Of a DNA stretch of 64,000 nucleotides, positions 31,927-39,371 are shown one piece after another. How positions within the stretch are numbered: the first letter of the stretch is position 1; every line of letters starts with the position of its first letter. The position numbers were made by a program, and so were the translations under genes. Source of the stretch: Bactericera cockerelli (Eukaryota; Arthropoda; Insecta; Hemiptera; Triozidae); the NCBI GenBank assembly GCA_024516035.1, contig CM044966.1, positions 22,541,185 through 22,605,184 on the forward strand, in the 5' to 3' direction. Below the pieces are notes generated by a model. It was not told the origin of the DNA. It ran no database searches and was given only the letters and a program-made list of their open reading frames with translations.

Positions 31927-32260
31927 CAGACGATTAGCTCAGTGGTTAAGCACTCGCTTGCCATGCGGAAGGTCTCGGGTTCAAACTTCAATCCCCCGTG
32001 CCGTCAAAAAATTGTATTCTTAGGGCGGAATTAATAAACAACATCAATAACTTAAGTCGTTGGTAAGTGTCGGTTTTCCCTATCTTACACAGTACGCAAT
32101 CCGTGACTTAGCGCCACAGAGGTATTACAAAAATGTCTATTAATTCCGCCCTTAATTTGGTTACAATTGTTTGTAAGGGATACCTTCCGGTGCGCTCGTG
32201 TTGACCCAGCACCTGAATGGGAAGTATTGTGTCACTTCTTGGGCGTGTCTCCGTAACAAA
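31927..32260 (+). repeat. SINE family D split by a MITE
   Basis: Head GACGATTAGCTCAGTGGTTA, CTCGCTTGCCATGCGG, then ATTGTATTCTTA. After the insertion at 32023-32151 it resumes with TTAATTTGGTTACAATTG, GGATACCTTCCGGTGCGC and AAGTATTGTGTCACTTCT. The other family D copies show the uninterrupted site. Confidence 0.9.
32023..32151. mobile_element. PIF/Harbinger-type MITE inserted in a SINE
   Basis: 129 bp with terminal inverted repeats GGGCGGAATTAATA ... ATTAATTCCGCCC. It is flanked on both sides by TTA, and the empty site in other family D SINEs has a single TTA, so the target duplication is 3 bp. Inverted ends plus a TTA duplication are the marks of PIF/Harbinger elements. A longer relative lies at 46923-47118. 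It encodes nothing. Confidence 0.8.
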
Positions 32261-32514
32261 AAAATCGATCCAAATCGAGGGAGGGTTGATGGTCTCCACA
32301 GCAAGACTCGAAAGAAAAAGAAAAGTTGGCTCGTCCTGAACCACATATTTCTATGTGAGATCAACCGACTTTAGTACTTGGGATCTTCCTGAAACATCCT
32401 ACAATTCCTACATAATTTTATTAAGCACCTATATCGAAAACACTTCTTTTTTTTTCTCAAAATAAAGGTTTTTTATTTTTCATTTCCAAAAATACGAATA
32501 GGACGAGATATAAT

Positions 32515-32690
32515 GAGTATCAATATGAGTATCAGTATAAACAGAAGTGGTGTGTATGACCAATTGACCATAGATGTTGACATGCACCACTATAATCTAA
32601 TAAAAGATAGATAGATAGAAACAAAAGAGTGAAAAGTTGTATTAGATGCACATGAATATCAGATTATTTTAGTATTGTTAGTATATTATT
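32515..32690 (+). repeat. Relative of the 21674-21868 insert
   Basis: GAGTATCAGTATAAACAGAA and AGTGAAAAGTTGTATTAGAT, TGCACATGAATATCAGA. It is a diverged and rearranged copy with a GATAGATAGATA microsatellite inside. Confidence 0.5.
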
Positions 32691-32788
32691 TTTTTCTCCC
32701 CACTTTTGATTATGAGTCGGTAGTAGATAATAAAAGTCTGGTTGATATTTTTAAGCAAGATTTTGCTATAGCGTCGCAATAAAAGGTC

Positions 32789-33000
32789 CTAGGTTTTATC
32801 TTCTGCCTGGTCCAGCAGCTCAGGATTGAACACCATGAACTTACCACCCCGTACAAACGCAGTGGGCGAGGGATTCGCATCCTCGGGAGAGGCGTAGAAG
32901 TATTGACCCTCAGGCGTAACACTATGTTGAGCCACCCGGGGGGCGACGGGAGTTGCACTTGCAATATTGTAGGGGTCATCCGGTATATCCTGGGCCGTGC
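32789..33000 (-). CDS. Secreted-protein gene, exon 3 (C-terminal)
   Basis: The exon follows a strong acceptor (CTTGTCTTCTAG|GC). With the G left over from exon 2 it reads GTAQDIPDDPYNIASATPVA and continues with QHSVTPEGQYFYASPEDANP, then an acidic end (LLDQAEDKT) and TAG, 70 residues in all. No signal, membrane segment or known motif is in this part; it looks like an extended, Pro- and Asp-rich tail. A consensus donor lies inside it (GTG|GTAAGTTC at 32844/32845). Used instead, it would give a 156-base symmetric phase-1 exon, and further exons would be needed downstream; I found none. Two diverged tandem copies of its first 80 bases lie just upstream. Confidence 0.65.
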
Positions 33001-33189
33001 CTAGAAGACAAGAGTGTGCATATAAATTATACCTAATATTTTTTAATAATTAATTTTAATAATTTCTACTTGTTACTCTTTAATTTAACTTAAAAATAAC
33101 TCTTTCTTGTATCTCGCCACCAGATTTAATTTCTTGTATCCCGCCACCAGATTTAATCTGAATGGGGTACAAAATACTTCCATATTTTA

Positions 33190-33275
33190 TTACTCTTTAT
33201 GTTGAGCCACCCGGGGGGCGGCAGGAGTTGCACTTACAATATTGTAGGGGTCATCCGGTATATCTTGCGCCGTGC
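33190..33275 (-). CDS. Duplicated exon 3, alternative short C-terminus
   Basis: This is a copy of the start of exon 3 with its acceptor (CTTCTAG|GC). In phase with exon 2 it reads GTAQDIPDDPYNIVSATPAA and PRVAQHKE, then TAA, 28 residues. The reading frame is kept despite six or so changes. A donor-like ATT|GTAAGT lies inside, but it would leave the frame out of step with exon 3. If used, this copy would replace the 70-residue tail by 28 residues. It may instead be silent intronic duplication. Confidence 0.35.
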
Positions 33276-33545
33276 CTAGAAGACAAGAGTGTGCATATAA
33301 ATTATACCTAATATTTTTTAATAATTAATTTTAATAATTTCTACTTGTTACTCTTTAATTTAACTTAAAAATAACTCTTTTTTTTCTTGTATCCCGCCAC
33401 CAGATTTAATCTGAATGGGGTACAAAATACTTCCATATTTTATTACTCTTTATGTTGAGCCACCCGGGGGGCGGCAGGAGTTGCCCTACAATATTGTAGG
33501 GGTCATCCGGTATATCCTGGGCCGTGCCTAGAAGACAAGTGTGGA
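33196..33545. repeat. Tandem duplication of exon 3 plus intron
   Basis: A ~255-275-bp segment is repeated. It comprises the start of exon 3, its acceptor and about 190 bases of intron (GAAGACAAGAGTGTGCATAT, TTTTTAATAATTAATTTTAA, CCCGCCACCAGATTTAATCT, ACTTCCATATTTTATTACTC). Acceptors stand at 33000, 33275 and 33527. The intron part appears once more at 34483-34592, after SINE insertions that split the third unit. Confidence 0.9.
33454..33527 (-). pseudogene. Third copy of exon 3, frameshifted
   Basis: The acceptor (CTTGTCTTCTAG|GC) and the first 13 codons are intact (GTAQDIPDDPYNI). One base fewer in the next stretch (GTAGGGCAACTCC versus GTAAGTGCAACTCC) shifts the frame, so the rest is not like exon 3. 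Confidence 0.55.
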
Positions 33546-33600
33546 TACTGAATATAAATTATAATAATTTTTAATAATTAATAGTTTTTTTAATAGAGTC

Positions 33601-33712
33601 TTATTATTGTATTGTAGTCACAAAATCAAAAATTCCTGCACGGGGTGGGATTCGAACCAACAGATCCCTACGCCACAGACTAGCGCCTTAAACACTTCAC
33701 TACCAGTGTTCT
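33601..33712 (-). repeat. SINE family A, head and link
   Basis: Reverse strand: CTGGTAGTGAAGTG, GGCGCTAGTCTGTGG, GGTTCGAATCCCACCC and GTGCAGGAATTTTTG. It was inserted into the third exon-3 repeat unit. Confidence 0.7.
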
Positions 33713-33784
33713 ATATTTTTTTGTATATTATATTTTTAAGTATTTTTCCCCCTTTTTGACATTTTCATGTCTTTGCTCTGGCAC

Positions 33785-33965
33785 ATAACCAAAATTATGT
33801 GACGAAATTATGTAACGAAATTATGTAACGATATTATGTAACGATATTATGTAACGAAATATCGAATTGTAAAGGGAGAGAAGTCTTCTAATATCGGATA
33901 TCGATATTATGGTTTCGATATTATCGATATACCTAATATCGATATTTTCGTTTCGATATTGCAAC
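33785..33965. repeat. 13-bp array and ATATCGATA-rich stretch
   Basis: About five units of AATTATGTAACGA, then a series of ATATCGATATT palindromic words ending CGATATTGCAACCCTAA. The closing wording resembles hAT-type ends (reverse: TTAGGGTTGCAATATCG), but no partner end was found. Confidence 0.5.
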
Positions 33966-34134
33966 CCTAAGAGAAGAGGGAAAGTGTGTGTCATGCGCAC
34001 AATACGAAATTTGGTCAGTTGGGTTTTGGACCTTGAATAGTAAAGATGAAAATGTCGACATGGTTGCAGACTCGTATGCAAGCGTTCTTTTAAACAAAAA
34101 TTTAACATCGCTTTCAACTGCATGATCATACCAG

Positions 34135-34214
34135 TAGTCACCGTGGCAGAGTGAGTTAGCGCGCTAGGCATTGTACGCATGATGACCTGGGTTCGATTCC
34201 CAGCGGGGCAGGAA
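34135..34214 (+). repeat. SINE family B head
   Basis: AGTCACCGTGGCAGAGTGAG, TGATGACCTGGGTTCGATTC and CCAGCGGGGCAGGAATTTTT, then directly the T-run of the next SINE. The tail has been replaced. Confidence 0.75.
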
Positions 34215-34481
34215 TTTTTTTTTTTTTTTTTAAGTGGGGTTTAACGTCGCTTTCAACTGCCATGGTCATATCACGACGGGGATTTTACCCTCCATTCGCA
34301 GGAAACTCACAAACCTGCTACTCACATTGACCTCACCCAGCCTGAGTGGGGCCGGGAAAAGCCAGCGTCACGAGAATTAGAATTTGAATGGTCACCCATT
34401 CAAGTCATAACCTCGCTGGATGTCGCTTAACTTCGGTGTTCTGAAGGGAACCGGTGTATTCAACATGCCATCGACGCTGGC
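34215..34481 (-). repeat. 5S-rRNA-derived SINE, full copy
   Basis: The reverse strand starts GCCAGCGTCGATGGCATGTT and shows CACCGGTTCCCTTCAGAACA, CCGAAGTTAAGCGACATCC, GAGGTTATGACTTG and ATGGGTGACC, closing with GACGCTGGC. This is the length and order of a 5S rRNA gene. A body follows (GGCCCCACTCAGGCTGGGTG ... GCGACGTTAAACCCCACTT) and a poly-A tail. It is nearly identical to the copy at 56375-56642, so both are young. Confidence 0.85.
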
Positions 34482-34642
34482 TTTGTTACTCTTTAATTTA
34501 ACTTAAAAATAACTCTCTTTTTTTCTTGTATCCCGCCACCAGATTTAATCTGAATGGAGTACAAAATACTTCCATATATTATTACTCTTTCAAATAGTCT
34601 CATTTTAAATGTATTAAAATCCTATTAAAATCCTGTATTTAA

Positions 34643-34765
34643 ATCCTCATTAATTTGAGTTTGTGACCACATAATAATAAGACTCTGAGGGTAAGGTGGT
34701 AGAAAATGCTTTAAGCATTAACCTCGCCTGGTGGTTACCTTCCACTAAAGAGTGTTATTATTATT
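34643..34765 (+). repeat. SINE family A tail
   Basis: CTCATTAATTTGAGTTTGTG, ATAATAATAAGACTCTGAGG, GGTGGTAGAAAATGCTTTAA, CGCCTGGTGGTTACC and a final TTATTATTAT. Confidence 0.8.
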
Positions 34766-34906
34766 ATAAAATGTAATGTCTGTGTAAGAGACCTTAAATA
34801 TACAATAAAAGTAATATAAAAAAAAAAAAAAACGTTTTTTTTTCTGCGGTTAGGCACTTTAACCAATTACTAATATGGTCGTTCGTGCCGAATTAATAGT
34901 TTTTTT

Positions 34907-34979
34907 AATAGTTTATTTATTTATTTTATTTTCTTTATAAAGAAACATTTATACAAAGGTACTTCTCCTAAGCTTTGAA
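34907..34979 (+). repeat. Left arm of an inverted repeat around exon 2
   Basis: About 70 bases ending GGTACTTCTCCTAAGCTTTG are repeated in reverse complement at 36301-36367 with few differences. Exon 2 of the secreted-protein gene lies between the arms. Confidence 0.8.
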
Positions 34980-35022
34980 CGGCTTCTAAGAGAGATTCTG
35001 TTTTTAAAATAATTCTGTTGTG

Positions 35023-35310
35023 AGCGCACGAATAGCTCAGTGGCTATGCACTCGCTTGCCATGCGGAAGGTCCCGGGTTCGATCCACCGTGCCGACAAAA
35101 ATTTGTATTTTTAATTGGTTACAATTGTTTGTAAGGGATACCTTCCGGTGCGCTCGTGTTGACCCAGCATCTAAATGGGAAGTATTGTGTCACTTCTCGT
35201 CTATCAGAGGTGAGGCATACTACAAGATACGCAGGTTACAACACAGACCATAAGCGTCTACAGTAGCACCTGTTTCATGGCTACGAAATAAAAAATCTGT
35301 GAAACACTCA

Positions 35311-35318
<8 letters not shown>
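35023..35318 (+). repeat. SINE family D, full copy
   Basis: GCGCACGAATAGCTCAGTGG, CTCGCTTGCCATGCGGAAGG, GGGTTCGATCC, GTGCCGACAAAAATTTG, GGATACCTTCCGGTGCGCTC, AAGTATTGTGTCACTTCTCG and GAAACACTCATCTTTTTT. The most complete plus-strand copy. Confidence 0.88.
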
Positions 35319-35343
<25 letters not shown>

Positions 35344-35344
35344 T

Positions 35345-35545
35345 GTTCTAATAATTATACTCTTTAGTCAAAGCTAACCAGGCGAGGTTAATGCTCAAAG
35401 CATTTTCTACCACCCAACCCTCAGAGTCTTATTATTATGTGGTCACAAACTCAAAAATTCATGCGATGGGTGGGATTCGAACCAACAGATCTCTACGCCA
35501 CCTAGATTACCAGACTAGCGCCTTAACCACTTACCAGTGTTCTTT
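35345..35545 (-). repeat. SINE family A, full copy
   Basis: Reverse of the family order: GAGGTTAATGCTCAAAGCAT, CCTCAGAGTCTTATTATTAT, GGGTGGGATTCGAACCAACA, CCAGACTAGCGCCTTAACCA. Confidence 0.85.
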
Positions 35546-35806
35546 ATTCTTTTTGTATATATACATTTTAAAGTTTTTTTGCTTTTTTTAAATTAATTAA
35601 AATAAATAAATAAAACAATTTTGGCGATCAGACTATCACTGCCATCAGATTTCCCGATCAAGTTTATTACATAGATATGTCATATTATTTTCTCTCTTTG
35701 AGATATGTAATAAAGCCATACGATAAATAAAAAAATGATTTTTTTTTTCTTTTTCTTAGTTGATTGTGAATTGTTTTGTATTAAAAATAAATAATTCAAT
35801 AAGTAC

Positions 35807-36163
35807 CTTGGAACTCTGCGAAGAAAGCATTTCTAGGTGATGGCCGTTTCTTTGGTTTTGAGTATGGAGTTGGATGTGGAGTTGAGTATAGAGTTGGTTG
35901 CGGAGTTGAGTATGGAGCTGAGAACGGAGTTGACTGTGGAGTTGGGTGCGGAGTTGAGTATGGAGTTGGGTATGGAGTTGACTGCGGAGTTGGGTATGGA
36001 TTTTCTAGCGCCGCCGACGCGGCCTCATTCATTGTTCTCTCTATGAAGGAATTCCTCCGAGCCATGCGCCTCTCCACTAGAGACACGCGCCTCCTGGGTG
36101 GTTGTGGTGGCTCGCGTCCAGCTGCATTCTCCTCGCCCGGCCAATGGTTCTGCGCGTCAAGAG
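35807..36163 (-). CDS. Secreted-protein gene, exon 2
   Basis: The exon has acceptor TTCCCTAG|CT and donor CCAAG|GTACTT. It is 357 bases long, a multiple of three, and both borders are in phase 1. It encodes the mature N-terminus: a polar start (LDAQNHWPGEENAAG), then a Pro/Arg-rich basic part (PPQPPRRRVSLVERRMARRN) that could serve as a cleavage or binding segment. A short likely helix (SFIERTMNEAASAALEN) follows. About 45 residues of four-residue repeats come next (YPTP, QSTP, YSTP, HPTP), then KPKKRPSPRNAFFAEFQ. The repeat is also visible in DNA as a 12-bp period. Low-complexity Pro/Thr/Ser/Tyr regions are common in extracellular and cuticle or saliva proteins, but I cannot place this one. 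Confidence 0.75.
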
Positions 36164-36300
36164 CTAGGGAACACATTAAATTTAATTTAAAAAATATGAT
36201 TCGTCCAGGACAGTGAAAAACTGGGTAGCTCAAATTTTCGACGGATACATTCCTTTTTCTAGAATTATTTGACTTCTCCTATTTGACTAGAATTAGACCT

Positions 36301-36367
36301 TCAAAGCTTAGGAGAAGTACCTTTGTATGAATGTTTCTTTATTAAGAAAATAAATAAATAAACTATT
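36301..36367 (-). repeat. Right arm of the inverted repeat around exon 2
   Basis: CAAAGCTTAGGAGAAGTACC and AATGTTTCTTTATTAAG are the reverse complement of 34907-34979. It lies in intron 1. Confidence 0.8.
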
Positions 36368-36439
36368 ATTATCCACAAAAAATATATCTTTTCTGTAATT
36401 ATCAACCAAAAGTTTTTTGGTTTTTCTGGTGTTTAAATT

Positions 36440-36655
36440 TAATTTGCATAGGTACCAAATTTCAAGTCTCTAGCTCTTACAGTTCTCGAGATATCCTGTT
36501 TACACACAGACGGACAGACAGACGCACGGACCAATGGCTGAAAACAACTTTTTCACTATCCTGAGGCTATGATTCGTCTAGAAATGTGAAAAACTGGGTA
36601 GGTCAAATTTTCGACGAATACAATACTTTCCTTATTATAGGATAAGGAAAGTAAA
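36440..36655 (-). repeat. CCTATAATAAGGAAAG-family repeat in intron 1
   Basis: Reverse copy of the first part of 24105-24745: GACGCACGGACCAATGGCTG, TGAGGCTATGATTCGTC, AACTGGGTAGGTCAAATTTT and ACTTTCCTTATTATAGGATA. It starts about 15 bases after the exon 1 donor. Confidence 0.8.
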
Positions 36656-36669
36656 AAAAGGAAACTTAC

Positions 36670-36724
36670 CTGCTATTATGAATGCAGCTAGAGAGGCTGT
36701 CAAAAATACGGAAGGTTTTCTCAT
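36670..36724 (-). CDS. Secreted-protein gene, exon 1 (signal peptide)
   Basis: ATG at 36724-36722 begins MRKPSVFLTASLAAFIIA and the exon ends with one G before a consensus donor (GCAG|GTAAGTTTCC). Joined to exon 2 the leader becomes ...FIIAALDAQ: a basic n-region (RK), a hydrophobic core of about 13 residues and small residues at a likely cut site. This is a textbook signal peptide. An in-frame ATG lies 16 codons upstream (36772-36770) with no stop between, but it would bury the leader, so I prefer the inner start. The whole model of 55 + 357 + 212 coding bases gives 207 residues with no stop. A matching scrap of this exon lies at 24819-24850. Confidence 0.7.
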
Positions 36725-36785
36725 CACCCCCGGGTTTGCTCTATGTGAGGAGCTAACAATCTCTGGTTTCATACAGAAAGTCTTC

Positions 36786-36801
36786 CTATTTATTTATGCT
36801 A
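36786..36801 (-). promoter_or_regulatory. Possible TATA-like element
   Basis: The reverse strand reads GCATAAATAAATAGGAAG about 65-75 bases before the chosen ATG of exon 1. The spacing would suit a TATA box with a short leader, but AT-rich words are frequent here. Confidence 0.25.
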
Positions 36802-36888
36802 GCTTCACGCGTAGGTATGAGTCACGAAAGTTTTCTGTTCTGACGGAATTAATAGTAAAAACAATGGAAATATACCAGACAGCAAGTG

Positions 36889-36971
36889 CTATGAGTTTGT
36901 TGAGCTATGTGTGTGACTTGTCCACATACATCAAGTCAGTGGAAACTAGACTCACCGGCAGAATTAACCGA
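36889..36971 (+). repeat. Left arm of an upstream inverted repeat
   Basis: CTATGAGTTTGTTGAGCTAT, GACTTGTCCACATACATCAA and CACCGGCAGAATTAACCGA return in reverse complement at 37462-37542. The 490 bases between are a reverse copy of the 6230-6735 repeat family. Confidence 0.85.
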
Positions 36972-37019
36972 TGATTTTCTGTTTTTTATTTGACAGTTAA
37001 ATTATAATTAATTAAAAAA

Positions 37020-37450
37020 TAAATATAAATAGCCTACGTAAAACAAAAATATACAATACATATACATACAAAATTTTAACAAAATCGGGTGTACCGTTCA
37101 CGAGATATAAGCGTTTAAGTAAAAAGTTAGTGGTCTCTTTCACCCAGAACCGCTAGTACAAATTTGATGAATTTATTTGGATTTAAAATGGGATCATCTG
37201 CAGAACGTCTTCTACATGTGTGCAGAATTTCATCATAATCCGCTAAGTAGTTTCTGAGATTTGCGCGTTACAAGGAATATTTTTAACAGACCGACAGACG
37301 AACAAAAAACCAAAGTTGCTCAGGAGGTTATGAAACGTCCAGAAATATGAAGAAAAAAAAAATTGAAATCGGAGCAAATATTTTTTTTTTTTTTACAAAA
37401 ACGAACACAATACTTCCGATTTCTAATATTAGAAATTTCTCGGAAGTAAA
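37020..37450 (-). repeat. CTGTCGGTC-family repeat, reverse copy
   Basis: Reverse of 6230-6735: TACACCCGATTTTGTT on the reverse strand, TATCTCGTGAACGG, GATTATGATGAAATTCTG and CTCCGATTTCAAT, ending at the GAAATTTCTCGGAAGTA palindromic edge. Confidence 0.7.
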
Positions 37451-37461
37451 ACAGGCAGTGG

Positions 37462-37542
37462 TCGGTTAATTCTGCCGGTGAGTGTAGTTTCCACTAACTT
37501 GATGTATGTGGACAAGTCACACATAGCTCAACAAACTCATAG
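37462..37542 (-). repeat. Right arm of the upstream inverted repeat
   Basis: TCGGTTAATTCTGCCGGTGA, CTTGATGTATGTGGACAAGT and CTCAACAAACTCATAG pair with 36889-36971. Confidence 0.85.
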
Positions 37543-37682
37543 ATGGAGTCAAATGGAAAAACAAGAAAAGTGGTCGGTATAATATTCCGCGGAGTGTATA
37601 GCAACGAGACCTGAACGACCAGATGAACAATATTGCAAATTCAAAATACCGTCTCCAATATTACAAGCTGCATACTCATGAC

Positions 37683-37792
37683 TCATTAACCGAGCACAGT
37701 GAGGGAGCGAAGCGTTCTCACTAAGTGAGGTTCTGATTAACCGAACACAGTGAGGGAGGGAAGCGTTCTCACTAAGTGAGGTACTGTTTAAA
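37683..37792. repeat. Two tandem ~52-bp repeats
   Basis: TTAACCGARCACAGTGAGGG and GAAGCGTTCTCACTAAGTGA occur twice, about 52 bp apart. CTCACTAAGTGAG within each is a small palindrome. Confidence 0.85.
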
Positions 37793-37975
37793 CTTGCATA
37801 CTGGACGATTTGGCTTTCGTTTGTCTGTCTGTCTATGTATCTGTCTGTTCCGCGATAACTCTCGACCGGATTCTTCAAAATTGTTGAAATTTAGTATACA
37901 TGTTTATTGAGGCCCTAGAATTTTAATTCTAGTTTTTGGGCCGGTTTGGGCCACTCGGAGCCAAATGGGGGGCCA

Positions 37976-38013
37976 TTTTGGTATGATATGGTATGGTATG
38001 GTATGGTATGGTA
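37976..38013. repeat. TATGG pentanucleotide microsatellite
   Basis: About seven copies of GGTAT, a simple repeat. Confidence 0.9.
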
Positions 38014-39120
38014 TATTTATTTACGGTAAGAATCCTTTTACAAAGTCACAAGTAAATAAAACAAACTTGAAAAATTATAATGTAAAAATTAACAAAAATA
38101 TCACAGATAAAATTAAGTATAAAATTATTTGGTATTATTATAAATGATGATGCAAGGCTTGATTGAAATGAAATGATAAGAATCTTGCAGTTGAAACTTT
38201 GACTTGAATGAATTAGCATTCAAGAAATTCACTATTTGTAACATCGATTGTTTATCCAAATAAAAATATTCATTTTTTTCGCTCTATTTAAAGTGGCAGG
38301 ATTCTTCTGCTTACTCACTCATGAAGCATGAATTTTATTCTTAAATTTAACTCCATGCAAATGTGTAATTAACTTTAATGCGAATGGAAATCTTTGCATA
38401 AATCAGTCAAGACTGGATTTATTTAATCGAATAAAAATCCGGAAGTTCTCAATGTTTGGTTTATCAGTTAATCAGTTCAATAACTAGCAGTTTTGCTTCT
38501 TTTTTTTTTTTGGCCATGAAAATATCAAAATCTAATTAGTACTGGCAGTACAGAGGGGGGGGGAACAGTGCCAGTGTTTTAGGCACTTTGTCAACACTTT
38601 GAACTTTTGATGAATTTTGAATGTAAAAAAATATATAACTAATTATTATATAATATTTTGGTTTGGAGAATTTACAATTTATTGTTCAAGTTATGATTAT
38701 TGTGTTGAAGCACAAAGCCTCTTTACACCCAGGTCCCCGTGCCGACCCTTAGATTTAATTAGCTGACCGATAGCTATTTTCCGCCACCACACAAGATTCG
38801 GTGTTAAGTGCCAGAGAATGCATAAGACATTAACTTCGCCCCGGATTACAAAACAATAAATTGTAAATATAAATTTATGTTGTTCTATAACTTTTTTTGT
38901 AAATGTTTTAAGTTTTTTTTTTAAATTTATTGTAGATTGTTTTGTAATTAAAATAAAGTGTAAATAAATAAAAATAAATAAAATTTTCTGCCACCAAGGC
39001 TGGCTACAGTAGCCTGTTCGAATATACTGCCCACTCCCCGATTCTCCAATTCTCCGTTTCGCAAAAAGGGAGTGATTCCTGTTCGAATATACTTCTCCAA
39101 ATCCCCGATTCTCCTTTTCA
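38014..39120. other. No gene seen
   Basis: AT-rich sequence. The block at 39005-39115 (GCCTGTTCGAATATACTGCC, CCCCGATTCTCC twice) matches in reverse the stretch ending at 45990 (GGGCAGTATATTCGAATAGG), so a dispersed repeat end lies here. No supported frame. Confidence 0.5.
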
Positions 39121-39125
39121 ATGTA

Positions 39126-39371
39126 GTCACTGACGTCACCGTGGCGGAGTGAGTTAGCGCGCTAGGCGTTAGGCATTGCACGCATGGTGCCCTGGGTTCG
39201 ATCCCCAGCAGAGCAGTATTTTTGTGCACTGTACTTGCATCCACTCATACTCCATGATGAAAAATGAGTAACTGTGTCAATGTGAGCAGCGACCAGTGGC
39301 GGAATTATAAGCAAAATAAAATAAAATATTACGATGTTAAAGGTAAGGGAAAAAATCCTATAATTCTGCTA
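39126..39371 (+). repeat. SINE family B, cut by the foldback element
   Basis: GTCACCGTGGCGGAGTGAGT, GGTTCGATCCCCAGCAGAGC, GAAAAATGAGTAACTG, CGACCAGTGGCGGAATTATA and AATTCTGC. It then stops at the TA where the foldback element starts. Confidence 0.8.

Noticed and set aside
32710..32979. 89-codon minus-strand frame over exon 3
   Set aside because: It is in another frame than the one that joins exon 2. The exon frame starts right at the acceptor and has better composition.
35837..36046. 69-codon plus-strand frame of ELSMEL-type repeats
   Set aside because: It is the shadow of the 12-bp repeat in exon 2, which has correct splice borders on the minus strand.
36678..36974. 98-codon plus-strand frame
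   Set aside because: It is antisense to the signal-peptide exon and its upstream region, has no motif, and ends in an inverted repeat arm.
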